From AEGEAN-183 sp964002385 (GTDB taxonomy: Bacteria; Pseudomonadota; Gammaproteobacteria; Magnimaribacterales; Magnimaribacteraceae), in the NCBI GenBank assembly GCA_964002385.1, contig CAXFFS010000003.1, forward strand, positions 1 to 36,813: a stretch of DNA of 36,813 bases, written 5' to 3'. Made by a program: the position numbers and the translations under genes. Positions 1 through 8,201 of this stretch are shown here, in pieces. Position 1 is the first letter of the stretch. Each line of letters starts with the position of its first letter. The notes below the pieces were generated by a model. It worked only from the letters and a program-made list of their open reading frames with translations. It made no database searches and was not told the origin of the DNA.

Positions 1-873
1 TTCTTTGGGGATCAAATCAATTTTATTTAATACCAACCATTTAACCTTTTCCGTTAAATTTACATCGTATTCCTTAAGTTCCAATAACAAAACTTTGCTC
101 TCTTCTTCTATATCTTTAGTTTCCTTTCCTTCTACATCGATCATTTGCAAAATCAATCTGGTTCTTGAAAGATGTTTTAAGAATTGGAATCCCAAGCCTA
201 TTCCTTTTGAAGCTCCAGTTATAAGACCAGGGATATCAGAAATTACAAAACCCTTGTCAGAACTATAATCCACAACGCCTAGACTTGGCTTTAAAGTGGT
301 AAATTCATAATCTGCTATTTTAGGATTAGCACTTGATACTGCATTGACTAATGAAGACTTCCCGCTGTTGGGTTTTCCTAAAAGTCCTACATCAGCAAGC
401 AATCTAAGTTCCAATCTCAATGAAAGAGAGCCGCCCTCCTGTCCTTGAGTCGTTCTCCTTGGTGACCTATTAGTTGAGCTTTTAAACCTAACGTTTCCAG
501 AACCTCCCTTGCCTCCTTTTGCGACAATAACTTCTTTATTATCTGAATCTAGGTCAGCTACTTTATGCTCAAAAGATTCATCATAAATAATGGTTCCAAC
601 TGGTACCTCGATAAAGAGATCTTTTCCATCAGCACCACTTTTATTATTACTTAAACCTTTTTTTCCTGATTCAGCTGAAAAGTATTTTTCATATCTAAAT
701 TTAGCTAAAGTATTTAAGCTTGCATTGGATTTAAGTACTATATTGCCACCTGAACCTCCATCGCCGCCATCAGGTCCTCCCTTAGGCAGGTTTTTAGCTC
801 TTCTAAAACTTAAACAGCCGTCACCGCCATCTCCAGCAGAAACATCAACATGTACTTCATCAATGAAATTCAT
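1..873 (-). CDS. obgE: Obg-family GTPase, C-terminus missing at window edge
   Basis: Ribosome-associated GTPase that acts in late 50S assembly and stress control. The frame runs from an ATG at 873 to base 1 without a stop, giving 291 residues, so the end of the G domain and the variable C-terminal tail lie outside the window. The N-terminal Obg domain (residues 1-158) shows its glycine-rich signature, including KGGPDGGDGGSGG at 31-43. The GTPase domain has the P-loop GKPNSGKS at 166-173, the G3 motif DIPGL at 213-217 and the G4 motif NKID at 283-286. The start aligns with the family start (M-x-F-x-D-E-V). It lies 35 bases after rpmA, the usual rplU-rpmA-obgE order. A weak hairpin at the rpmA stop may lower its expression relative to L27. 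Identity is certain; only completeness is limited. Confidence 0.97.
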   Translation of the reverse strand, partial: MNFIDEVHVDVSAGDGGDGCLSFRRAKNLPKGGPDGGDGGSGGNIVLKSNASLNTLAKFRYEKYFSAESGKKGLSNNKSGADGKDLFIEVPVGTIIYDESFEHKVADLDSDNKEVIVAKGGKGGSGNVRFKSSTNRSPRRTTQGQEGGSLSLRLELRLLADVGLLGKPNSGKSSLVNAVSSANPKIADYEFTTLKPSLGVVDYSSDKGFVISDIPGLITGASKGIGLGFQFLKHLSRTRLILQMIDVEGKETKDIEEESKVLLLELKEYDVNLTEKVKWLVLNKIDLIPKE

Positions 874-902
874 CGAACCATTCTAATGTAAATGAAGAAA
901 GT

Positions 903-921
903 AAAACCCTATGAGGGTTCT
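903..921 (-). terminator. weak hairpin over the rpmA stop, possible attenuator before obgE
   Basis: On the minus strand AGAACCC and GGGTTTT can pair (seven pairs, one of them G-U) around a TCATA loop, followed by a U-poor tract. The stem contains the rpmA stop codon. It is too weak to be a confident terminator, but it could cause partial termination or protect the rplU-rpmA message 3' end ahead of obgE. Confidence 0.3.
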
Positions 922-1166
922 ACATTAATAAATTGGCGAAGTTTTATGCCTTTTTTTGTGAAAGAAACTTTGCCATCTATTTTTGCGAAAAGAGTATGGT
1001 CCTTACCGCATCCCACATTTTTGCCAGGATGAAATTTAGTACCTCTTTGTCTTACTAGAATAGAGCCTGCTGAGACAGCTTCTCCTCCAAACCTCTTAAC
1101 CCCTAAAAATTTGGCGTTAGAGTCTCTTCCATTCCTACTGCTTCCACCTGCTTTCTTATGTGCCAT
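909..1166 (-). CDS. rpmA: 50S ribosomal protein L27
   Basis: L27 sits at the 50S-30S interface and its N-terminal tail reaches the peptidyl transferase centre near the tRNA acceptor ends. The 85-residue product starts directly with the mature-type tail MAHKKAGGSSRNGRDS, so there is no cleavable N-terminal extension of the kind found in Firmicutes. The conserved LGVKRFGGE and GRDSNAKFLG blocks are intact. It follows rplU by 14 bases and is read from the same promoter upstream of rplU. Length matches the bacterial family. Confidence 0.98.
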   Translation of the reverse strand: MAHKKAGGSSRNGRDSNAKFLGVKRFGGEAVSAGSILVRQRGTKFHPGKNVGCGKDHTLFAKIDGKVSFTKKGIKLRQFINVEPS

Positions 1167-1180
1167 ATCTAATATACAAA

Positions 1181-1492
1181 CTAAGAGTTTATAGCCTCTA
1201 TTAGGACTTCAGTAAAATTTTGTCTGTGTCCTTGGGTTCTGCGATAGTCTTTTCTTCGTTTCATCTTAAAAACTATTATTTTATCTGATTTTCCATGTCT
1301 AACTACTTTTCCAGTCACTTTTGCTTTTTCTAGGTAAGGAGTACCAACTTTGGAATCTTTACCATCAGAAATCATCAATACTTTGTCGAACTCAATCTTT
1401 GAGCCTTCTTCTTCGCTCAAAAGCTCAACCTTAAGGGAGTCCCCTTTACTGACCTTATGTTGTTTTCCTCCGCTTTCAATAACTGCAAACAT
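1181..1492 (-). CDS. rplU: 50S ribosomal protein L21
   Basis: L21 binds 23S rRNA near L20 in the large subunit. I place the start at the ATG at 1492, giving 103 residues beginning MFAVIESGGKQHKVSKGD, which is the family N-terminus and is preceded by a GGAG Shine-Dalgarno sequence. A longer in-frame extension to 1528 would run across the promoter -10 element and is rejected. The C-terminal block with RRKDYRRTQGHRQ matches the RNA-binding end of L21. It heads the rplU-rpmA-obgE operon and is divergent from ispB, as in E. coli. Confidence 0.97.
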   Translation of the reverse strand: MFAVIESGGKQHKVSKGDSLKVELLSEEEGSKIEFDKVLMISDGKDSKVGTPYLEKAKVTGKVVRHGKSDKIIVFKMKRRKDYRRTQGHRQNFTEVLIEAINS

Positions 1493-1526
1493 TTTTAACT
1501 CCAAAACAGGAAATGTGAGGGTGCGC

Positions 1527-1555
1527 ACTATACGAAAAAGAAAAACTTATCGCAA
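1527..1555 (-). promoter_or_regulatory. promoter of rplU-rpmA-obgE
   Basis: On the minus strand TTGCGA (1550-1555) and TATAGT (1527-1532) are separated by 17 bases, a good sigma70-type match. The expected start point leaves a leader of about 28 bases that contains the GGAG ribosome binding site of rplU. Confidence 0.7.
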
Positions 1556-1599
1556 TAAAAGAATCTAAGTTCAAGATAATCTAAAATGTGAAGATAATT

Positions 1600-2565
1600 A
1601 TGGAACTTAATCCTTACAAGCACATAGAAACTGAATTGAGTGAACTAGAGATAGTATTGCAAAATTCCATATACTCAGATATCGAACTAGCAACTGAAGT
1701 AAGTTCATATATTGTTAGATCTGGGGGAAAGAGAATTCGACCGATTCTCACAGTTTTAGTTGCAAAAACTTTAGCTTATAGAGGAAAAGAATTGATAACT
1801 CTGGCGGCTGCTATAGAACTGCTTCATACAGCTACTTTAATCCATGACGATGTCGTTGACGAAAGTGAAGTCAGAAGAGGTAAGAAAAGTATTCATAAGA
1901 AATGGGACAATGCGCACGGAGTTTTGGTTGGAGATTTTGTTTATTCTAAAGCTTTTCAGTTAATGGCCTCCTTAAGCAATAAAAAAATTATTCAATCCTT
2001 GGCAAATTCAACTAATAGAATTGCCGAAGGAGAAGTTCTTCAGCTAAATATTCTTGAATCTAAAGCTTTCAACGAAGAAGATTATTTTGAAATAATTAGT
2101 AGAAAAACAGCTGAACTCTTCAAAGCTTCAGCTTCTACGGGAGCCCTTTTAGCAAATGTAGATGAAAATCTGGTGAGAATTTCAAGTGAGTTTGGTTTCT
2201 CATTAGGAATTTCTTTCCAGCTAAGAGATGATTTATTGGACTATTCTGGTAAGGAATTTGAAACTGGGAAAGAAATAGGGAAAGACTTTCTAGAAGGAAA
2301 AGTTACATTACCTTTAATTAAAGCCTTACAGTTAGCTAAAGCAAATGAATTGAAATTCCTAAAAAAAGCATTCGCAAGAGGGGACAAAGAGGATCTAAAA
2401 AAAGTTATTGATATTATTAGACAATCGGGTGCAATTGATGCAGTTCAAAAGAAAGCAGAAAAATATAGTGATAAGTGTCTGTATTTATTAGATAATTTTG
2501 AAGACTCTACCTACAAAAAATCCCTAGAAACTATAGTAATTGATCTACAAGAAAGATCTAATTAA
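1600..2565 (+). CDS. ispB: polyprenyl diphosphate synthase (octaprenyl type)
   Basis: Trans-polyprenyl diphosphate synthase that condenses isopentenyl diphosphate units onto farnesyl diphosphate to make the quinone side chain. The first aspartate-rich motif DDVVDESEVRRGK begins near residue 83 and the second, QLRDDLLDY, near residue 208. GGKRIRP near residue 42 is the substrate-binding motif. The small residues just before the first DD motif are typical of long-chain enzymes, and the divergent position next to rplU is that of E. coli ispB. I use the ATG at 1600 (321 aa), preceded by GAAG; a GTG at 1588 would add four residues. A GATAAT at 1575-1580 could be a -10 element but has no good -35. 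The exact chain length made is inferred. Confidence 0.9.
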   Translation: MELNPYKHIETELSELEIVLQNSIYSDIELATEVSSYIVRSGGKRIRPILTVLVAKTLAYRGKELITLAAAIELLHTATLIHDDVVDESEVRRGKKSIHKKWDNAHGVLVGDFVYSKAFQLMASLSNKKIIQSLANSTNRIAEGEVLQLNILESKAFNEEDYFEIISRKTAELFKASASTGALLANVDENLVRISSEFGFSLGISFQLRDDLLDYSGKEFETGKEIGKDFLEGKVTLPLIKALQLAKANELKFLKKAFARGDKEDLKKVIDIIRQSGAIDAVQKKAEKYSDKCLYLLDNFEDSTYKKSLETIVIDLQERSN

Positions 2566-2647
2566 ATAAAGTCTTAGAATTTAATATCTCTTATACTGAT
2601 AAAATATCTTATGAAGTAGAGTTAAAAAACTTTATGAGGAATGGTTT

Positions 2648-3169
2648 ATGACATTTATTGCCAAAGATAGCTACGATAAACAGGAGCTTCTAGATTGCGG
2701 AGAAGGCAAATTATTTGGAGATGGGAAAGGCAGATTGCCAACTCCAAACATGTTGATGTTTGACAGAATCAATCATATTTCGCGCGAAGGAGGAGAATTT
2801 AATAAGGGCAAAATAATTGCAGAACTTGATATCGATCCTAGTCTCTGGTTTTTCGACTGCCATTTTAAGGAAGATCCCGTCATGCCTGGCTGCCTAGGTC
2901 TTGACGCTATGTGGCAATTAGTTGGCTTTTTTCTTTGTTGGCTCAATAACCCTGGAAAAGGAAGAGCTTTAGGATCAGGAGAGGTTAAATTTACAGGACA
3001 AGTTTTACCTACAGCCAAAAAAGTTACCTATGAGATAGATATGAAAAGAGTATTAAATCAGAAACTCACTGTTGGCTTAGGCAATGGCACCATGGCAGTG
3101 GATGACAGGATTATTTATACTGCAAAAAGTCTAAGGGTAGGTTTATTTGAAGATACCTCTTCTTTCTAA
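2648..3169 (+). CDS. fabA: 3-hydroxydecanoyl-ACP dehydratase/isomerase
   Basis: FabA dehydrates 3-hydroxyacyl-ACP and isomerises trans-2- to cis-3-decenoyl-ACP, the branch point of anaerobic-type unsaturated fatty acid synthesis in the cytosol. The 173-residue product has the catalytic histidine H72 in DCHF and the aspartate D86 in GCLGLDAMWQLVGFF, in the same context as the E. coli enzyme (H71 and D85 in mature numbering). GEVKFTGQVLPTAKKVTY is also intact. An AGGA sequence precedes the ATG. It is followed after 5 bases by fabB. The 82-base spacer after ispB holds a TATACT at 2592-2597 that could be a -10 element, but no convincing -35 or FadR/FabR operator was found. Confidence 0.97.
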   Translation: MTFIAKDSYDKQELLDCGEGKLFGDGKGRLPTPNMLMFDRINHISREGGEFNKGKIIAELDIDPSLWFFDCHFKEDPVMPGCLGLDAMWQLVGFFLCWLNNPGKGRALGSGEVKFTGQVLPTAKKVTYEIDMKRVLNQKLTVGLGNGTMAVDDRIIYTAKSLRVGLFEDTSSF

Positions 3170-3174
3170 ATTTT

Positions 3175-4392
3175 ATGAAAAGAGTAGTAGTAACAGGTTT
3201 GGGAATTATCTCAAGCATAGGAAATAACATCAGAGAAGTTAAAAATTCTCTAAAATCTTTAACCTCTGGCATTGAGATTAATGAACAAAATAAAGAAATG
3301 GGACTTAGGAGTCACGTTTCAGCCAATATAAGAGGAATTGATTTAAAAGAAGAAATAGACAGAAAAGTTTATCGCTTTATGGGAGATGCAGCTGGTTATG
3401 GGTATCTCAGTGCAGTTCAGGCATTACAAGACTCAAGCTTAACCAATGAAGATATTTCGAATCATAGAACTGGTTTGATTATGGGATCTGGAGGTGCCTC
3501 ATCAGAGGATCAGATTGATTCAGCAGATATATTGAGAACTAAAGGTTTAAAAAGAATAGGACCCTATAGAGTAACGCGTGCAATGGGAAGCACTGTTTCT
3601 GCATGCCTCGCAACCTCTTTGGGTATAAAAGGCATAAATTACTCTATTTCATCTGCTTGCTCGACCAGTGCACATTGCATAGGCTCAGGCATGGAACAAA
3701 TTCAATTAGATAAACAAGATGTGGTGATAGTCGGCGGGGCAGAAGCCGAACACTGGGGTATGACAAGTTTATTTGATGCCATGGGTGCCCTATCAACAAA
3801 ATACAATGATGACCCAAAATCGGCCTCTAGAGCATTTGATAGAGATAGAGATGGATTTGTAATAGCTGGAGGAGGAGGAGTTATCATCCTTGAGGAATTA
3901 GATCATGCAAAAAAAAGGGGGGCTCATATATATGCTGAATTAACAGGTTATGGAGCAACTTCAGATGGAGAAGATATGGTTAGCCCTTCAGGTGAAGGAG
4001 CTTTCAGATGTATGGAAATGGCTTGGTCTATGGCTGATAAAAAGAAAATAGACTATATAAATGCTCATGGTACTAGCACGCCAGTAGGTGATATTGTAGA
4101 AATTGAAGCCATAAGAAATCTTTTTGGTAAAAAAATTCCTTACATTAGTTCTACTAAATCTCTTACAGGACATTCTTTAGGAGCTGCGGGTGTACAAGAA
4201 GCTATTTATAGCTTGATTATGCTTATTGAAGATTTCCTTGTTGGCTCAGCTAATATAGATAACTTAGATGAAAAGATTAAAGGCACACCAATCCTTCGCA
4301 AAAATAAAGAACTCAAAGTGAATAGGGTTATGAGTAATAGTTTTGGTTTTGGTGGAACAAACGCCTGTTTAATTTTTGAAAACCAGACCTAA
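3175..4392 (+). CDS. fabB: 3-oxoacyl-ACP synthase I
   Basis: FabB (KAS I) elongates acyl-ACP with malonyl-ACP and is needed to elongate the cis-3-decenoyl-ACP made by FabA. The 405-residue thiolase-fold protein carries the Cys-His-His triad at C162 (SSACSTSAHC), H298 (NAHGTSTPVGD) and H333 (KSLTGHSLGAAG), essentially E. coli FabB numbering. The C-terminal SNSFGFGGTNAC motif is present. Only 5 bases separate it from fabA and no separate Shine-Dalgarno is seen, so translation is probably coupled. The pairing with fabA makes FabB much more likely than FabF. Its stop codon overlaps the convergent ssb stop. Confidence 0.96.
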   Translation: MKRVVVTGLGIISSIGNNIREVKNSLKSLTSGIEINEQNKEMGLRSHVSANIRGIDLKEEIDRKVYRFMGDAAGYGYLSAVQALQDSSLTNEDISNHRTGLIMGSGGASSEDQIDSADILRTKGLKRIGPYRVTRAMGSTVSACLATSLGIKGINYSISSACSTSAHCIGSGMEQIQLDKQDVVIVGGAEAEHWGMTSLFDAMGALSTKYNDDPKSASRAFDRDRDGFVIAGGGGVIILEELDHAKKRGAHIYAELTGYGATSDGEDMVSPSGEGAFRCMEMAWSMADKKKIDYINAHGTSTPVGDIVEIEAIRNLFGKKIPYISSTKSLTGHSLGAAGVQEAIYSLIMLIEDFLVGSANIDNLDEKIKGTPILRKNKELKVNRVMSNSFGFGGTNACLIFENQT

Positions 4393-4826
4393 AAAGGTAT
4401 ATCGTCATCATCAATCCCACTATCCGGCACATCAGGAGCTGGTTCCTCACTCTTTCCTGCACCTTCTTGGTTTGAGGTGTTTGCACTTCCTCTGCTGTCT
4501 AAAAATTGTATGTCTCTAGCAATTATTTCTGTTGTATATCTAGTTTGGCCTTCTTGTTCCCACTTCCTTGTTTGCAATTGCCCTTCAATGTAAACCTTTG
4601 ATCCTTTTTTTAGATATTCACCTGCAATTTCAGCTAATCTTCTCCAAAGAACTACCCTATGCCATTCAGTTCTCTCTTTATCCATGCCCGAATCTTTATC
4701 TTTCCATGAATCAGAGGTAGCAATACTTAAAGTAGTCACTGCTGCTCCACCAGCCGTAAATTTAACTTCAGGATCTTGTCCTAAATTTCCAACCAAGATC
4801 ACTTTATTTATTCCACTTCTCGCCAT
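4389..4826 (-). CDS. ssb: single-stranded DNA-binding protein
   Basis: SSB coats single-stranded DNA in replication, recombination and repair and recruits partner enzymes. The 145-residue product has the OB fold in roughly residues 1-110 (INKVILVGNLGQDPE near the start, TEWHRVVLW in the middle), a short flexible linker, and the conserved acidic tip DDDIPF that binds partners such as RecO, PriA and exonuclease I. The linker is shorter than in E. coli SSB (178 aa). An AGGA lies just upstream of the ATG. It is divergent from uvrA over an 88-base spacer and ends tail to tail with fabB with overlapping stops. Confidence 0.97.
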   Translation of the reverse strand: MARSGINKVILVGNLGQDPEVKFTAGGAAVTTLSIATSDSWKDKDSGMDKERTEWHRVVLWRRLAEIAGEYLKKGSKVYIEGQLQTRKWEQEGQTRYTTEIIARDIQFLDSRGSANTSNQEGAGKSEEPAPDVPDSGIDDDDIPF

Positions 4827-4869
4827 TTCTTTCCTTTAATTAAATTAACTTATTTGTTTTTGTCTAAGA

Positions 4870-4901
4870 GATTATAATCAGTTTTTTATTTTACGGTTCA
4901 A
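4870..4901. promoter_or_regulatory. shared symmetric -10 region between ssb and uvrA
   Basis: GATTATAATC at 4870-4879 is a perfect palindrome and gives a consensus TATAAT on both strands (4873-4878 plus, 4871-4876 minus). On the minus strand TTGAAC at 4896-4901 lies 19 bases away and could be the ssb -35. On the plus strand the -35 region is poor. The starts predicted from this element lie about 30 bases before uvrA and about 38 bases before ssb. No CTGT-N8-ACAG LexA box is seen in the spacer. Confidence 0.55.
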
Positions 4902-4914
4902 AAGTTTTCACTAA

Positions 4915-7797
4915 ATGAAACATATTAAAGTTAAAGGCGCAAGACAACATAATCTTAGAAATATAGATGTTGATATTCCAAGAAATAAACTGGTTGTCTT
5001 AACTGGCCTATCAGGATCTGGGAAGTCATCCTTGGCCTTTGATACTCTATACGCAGAAGGTCAAAGAAGGTATGTAGAATCTCTTTCTTCTTATGCTAGA
5101 CAATTTTTATCGATTATGGAGAAGCCTGATGTAGACCATATTGAGGGACTTTCACCAGCGATATCAATAGAACAAAAATCTACTTCTCATAACCCTAGGT
5201 CTACGGTAGCTACTGTAACTGAGATCTACGACTACCTAAGACTACTTTTTGCACGTGCAGGAACTCCTAAGTGCCCTACTCATGAAATTTCTCTTGAAGG
5301 ACAAACAGTTGAACAAATAGCAGATCAAATACTAAAGATTAATAAAGGCCGTAAAGTTGTACTCTTAGCTCCACTCATTACTGAACAGAAAGGAGAACAT
5401 TTACATGTCTTTGAAGAATTAAAGGTTCAAGGCTTTGTAAGGGTTAGGGTCAATGGCATTATTGTTGATATAGACGATACCCCAAAATTAAATAAAAATA
5501 AGAAACACTCTATTGAAGCGGTTATAGATAGACTTGAAATTCCTTCTAAATTAGATGATGAAGATTTCATTTTAAGATTATCTGAATCTGTGGATCATGG
5601 TTTGGGCATAGGAGAAGGGATTCTCAAGCTTCTGGATTCCGAAAAGAATTCTGAAATTACATTCTCATCAAAGATGGCCTGCCCAGAATGTGGCTACAGC
5701 ATCCAAGAATTAGAACCAAGATTATTTACTTTTAACAATCCTTCAGGAGCATGTCCTGAGTGTGAAGGTCTTGGGGTGAAACCTTATGTTGATGAAGATA
5801 AAGTTATTCACGAACCTCAGTTTAGTCTTCGTGAAGGTGCCATAAGGGGTTGGGATTCAAGCCACAGATACCATTTTCATTTAATAAGGTCTTTATCCAA
5901 GCAGTATGACTTCTCTCTGGATGAACCTTTTGGAGAATTAGATAAAAGTGTGAGGAAGTTAGTTCTCTTAGGAACTGAAGGAGAGGTAGTAAATTTTAGT
6001 TGGAGAAATAAGAGAGGACGATTGGTTGAAAGGTTTTTTCCTTTCGAAGGTGTTCTAAATAATGTTAATAGAAGATATAAAGAAACAGAATCCAACTACA
6101 TTAGAGAAGAGTTATCTAAATTAATTAGTCTGAAAGACTGTCAGCTCTGCGATGGCACCAGACTAAGAGAAGAAGCCAGAAACGTGTTCATTCAAGACAA
6201 TTCTTTACCAGAAATAACCTGCCTTACAATTGATGAAGCATTCAAATTATTTTCAAATGTTTTACTATCAGGAACAAAAAAAGAGATAGCAGACAGAATA
6301 ATAAAAGAGATAAAAGAAAGGTTAGAATTTCTTATAGATGTAGGACTAAATTACTTAACGTTGGACAGGAGTGCAGAAAGCTTAAGTGGTGGCGAGGCCC
6401 AAAGAATAAGATTAGCAAGTCAAATAGGGTCAGGATTGGTCGGAGTTACTTACATTTTAGATGAACCTTCCATAGGACTTCACCAAAGAGACAATAAAAA
6501 ACTATTAAAAACTCTAGAAAAACTTAGGGATCAAGGTAATTCAGTAATAGTTGTTGAGCATGATGAAGAAACTATGCATTTTGCTGATCACATCATAGAT
6601 ATAGGCCCAGGAGCTGGTATTAATGGTGGACAGGTATGTGCTGAAGGAACTGCAGAGGAAATATCTAAATCAACTACTTCAATTACTGGTCTTTACCTTT
6701 CAGGTAAGAAACAGATAGAAGTGCCTAAAGAGAGAATTAAACCAGGGGAAAAAACAACTGAAGGGGAATGGTTATTTTTAGATAAAACCACAGGACACAA
6801 TCTAAAAAACTTAAGTTTACAATTACCTATTGGTCTATTCGTTTGTGTTACAGGAGTATCGGGTTCTGGTAAATCTACCCTAATAAACCAGACTCTTTTG
6901 CCTGCCGTTTCAAATATTCTTGGTAATAAAGAAAAGCTTAATGCTAAACCCTACGGCAGCATTAAAGGAGCTGAAAATATCAAGAAAATAATTGAAATAA
7001 GCCAAAGCCCTATTGGAAGGACTCCCAGATCAAATCCCGCTACTTATACGGGATTATTTACTCCAATAAGAGAACTTTTTTCTGGAACCCAAGAATCAAG
7101 ATCTAGAGGCTATAAAGTTGGTAGATTTAGCTTCAACGTGAAAGGTGGAAGGTGTGAAACTTGCCAAGGAGATGGTCTTATTAAAGTAGAAATGCATTTT
7201 CTACCAGATATTTATGTTAAGTGTGATGCTTGTAATGGACAAAGATACAACAGAGAAACCTTGGATATAAGATACAAGGGAAAGAATGTATTCGAGGTAT
7301 TAGATATGACAGTGGAAGATGCTCTGGATTTCTTTAGTGCTATTCCTTCAATAAATAACAAGCTTAAAACCTTGATGGAAGTTGGACTTGGATATATAAA
7401 ACTTGGTCAACCGGCCACAACTCTTTCTGGCGGTGAGGCTCAAAGGGTAAAGCTCGCTAAAGAATTATCCAAATCAACTTCTGGTCACACTCTGTATGTC
7501 TTAGATGAACCCACTACTGGATTACATTTTCATGATGTCCAATTGTTATTGAGGGTCTTAGAAAAACTTAGGAACAACGGAAACACAGTTGTAGTAATTG
7601 AACATAACATGGAAGTAATTAAATGTTCAGATTGGATTATTGATCTAGGTCCAGAAGGCGGTTATGCAGGCGGGGAAATAGTTGCGCAAGGCTCTCCTGA
7701 AGAAGTTTCTAAATCAAAATCTTCCTATACCGGAAAACATCTTTGCAAGGTATTAAAAACTAAGAAAATATCAAAAGTGACAAGAGTAGCTAACTAG
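4915..7797 (+). CDS. uvrA: excinuclease ABC subunit A
   Basis: UvrA is the damage-recognition ATPase of nucleotide excision repair; as a dimer it loads UvrB on lesions. The 960-residue product has two ABC modules. The first has Walker A GLSGSGKSS at 31-39, signature LSGGEAQR at 490-497 and Walker B LDEPS at 515-519. The second has GVSGSGKST at 647-655, LSGGEAQR at 837-844 and LDEPT at 863-867. Zinc-type cysteine sets are at C256/C259/C280/C283 and C747/C750/C770/C773. The N-terminus (IKVKGARQHNLRNI) aligns with the family start, although no clear Shine-Dalgarno precedes it. The 3' end overlaps convergent rplQ by 8 bases. The rplQ-uvrA-ssb neighbourhood is common in gammaproteobacteria. Confidence 0.98.
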   Translation: MKHIKVKGARQHNLRNIDVDIPRNKLVVLTGLSGSGKSSLAFDTLYAEGQRRYVESLSSYARQFLSIMEKPDVDHIEGLSPAISIEQKSTSHNPRSTVATVTEIYDYLRLLFARAGTPKCPTHEISLEGQTVEQIADQILKINKGRKVVLLAPLITEQKGEHLHVFEELKVQGFVRVRVNGIIVDIDDTPKLNKNKKHSIEAVIDRLEIPSKLDDEDFILRLSESVDHGLGIGEGILKLLDSEKNSEITFSSKMACPECGYSIQELEPRLFTFNNPSGACPECEGLGVKPYVDEDKVIHEPQFSLREGAIRGWDSSHRYHFHLIRSLSKQYDFSLDEPFGELDKSVRKLVLLGTEGEVVNFSWRNKRGRLVERFFPFEGVLNNVNRRYKETESNYIREELSKLISLKDCQLCDGTRLREEARNVFIQDNSLPEITCLTIDEAFKLFSNVLLSGTKKEIADRIIKEIKERLEFLIDVGLNYLTLDRSAESLSGGEAQRIRLASQIGSGLVGVTYILDEPSIGLHQRDNKKLLKTLEKLRDQGNSVIVVEHDEETMHFADHIIDIGPGAGINGGQVCAEGTAEEISKSTTSITGLYLSGKKQIEVPKERIKPGEKTTEGEWLFLDKTTGHNLKNLSLQLPIGLFVCVTGVSGSGKSTLINQTLLPAVSNILGNKEKLNAKPYGSIKGAENIKKIIEISQSPIGRTPRSNPATYTGLFTPIRELFSGTQESRSRGYKVGRFSFNVKGGRCETCQGDGLIKVEMHFLPDIYVKCDACNGQRYNRETLDIRYKGKNVFEVLDMTVEDALDFFSAIPSINNKLKTLMEVGLGYIKLGQPATTLSGGEAQRVKLAKELSKSTSGHTLYVLDEPTTGLHFHDVQLLLRVLEKLRNNGNTVVVIEHNMEVIKCSDWIIDLGPEGGYAGGEIVAQGSPEEVSKSKSSYTGKHLCKVLKTKKISKVTRVAN

Positions 7798-8191
7798 ATG
7801 CTTCTTCAAGTGCTTCTGATTCGGAAACTTCATTATCTTCTTTCAAAAATTCAACTTGGGCAATAGGAGATTTATCTCCAGCCCTATGTCCCCGTTTAAT
7901 GACCCTTAAATAACCCCCAGGTCTTTCCTTAAATCTAGGTCCTATTTCAGAAAACAGCTTAGCCACAGCAGCTTTGTCTCTTAATTTTGAATAGGCCTTT
8001 CTTTGATTGGCTACACTATTCTCTTTGGCAAGAGTCACCAAAGGTTCTAAGAAGCCTCTGATTTCTTTAGCTTTAGCTAAAGTGGTCTTAATAGACTCAC
8101 GAAGAATAATAGAGATAGCTAAACTTCTCATCAGAGCAGTCCGATGAGAGCTATTTCTATTGAGTTTTCTTCCTGATTTTCTATGTCTCAT
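7790..8191 (-). CDS. rplQ: 50S ribosomal protein L17
   Basis: L17 binds near the polypeptide exit tunnel of the large subunit. The 133-residue product starts MRHRKSGRKLNRNSSHR, the family N-terminus, and keeps the NLxxSLI-like and GDKSPIAQVEF regions. An acidic tail of about 14 residues (NEVSESEALEEASS) extends beyond the usual core. It is the last gene of the S10-spc-alpha series, 10 bases after rpoA, and its stop lies inside the 3' end of the convergent uvrA. No hairpin terminator is visible downstream on the minus strand. Confidence 0.97.
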   Translation of the reverse strand: MRHRKSGRKLNRNSSHRTALMRSLAISIILRESIKTTLAKAKEIRGFLEPLVTLAKENSVANQRKAYSKLRDKAAVAKLFSEIGPRFKERPGGYLRVIKRGHRAGDKSPIAQVEFLKEDNEVSESEALEEASS

Positions 8192-8201
8192 ATTAAAAAT
8201 T

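Noticed and set aside
590..886. 98-codon plus-strand open frame opposite obgE, rich in Pro and Ser
   Set aside because: It mirrors the glycine-rich Obg domain (GGA/GGT codons read as Pro and Ser on the other strand).
1493..1528. N-terminal extension of L21
   Set aside because: The extra 12 residues are not in the family and the codons overlap the TATAGT promoter element.
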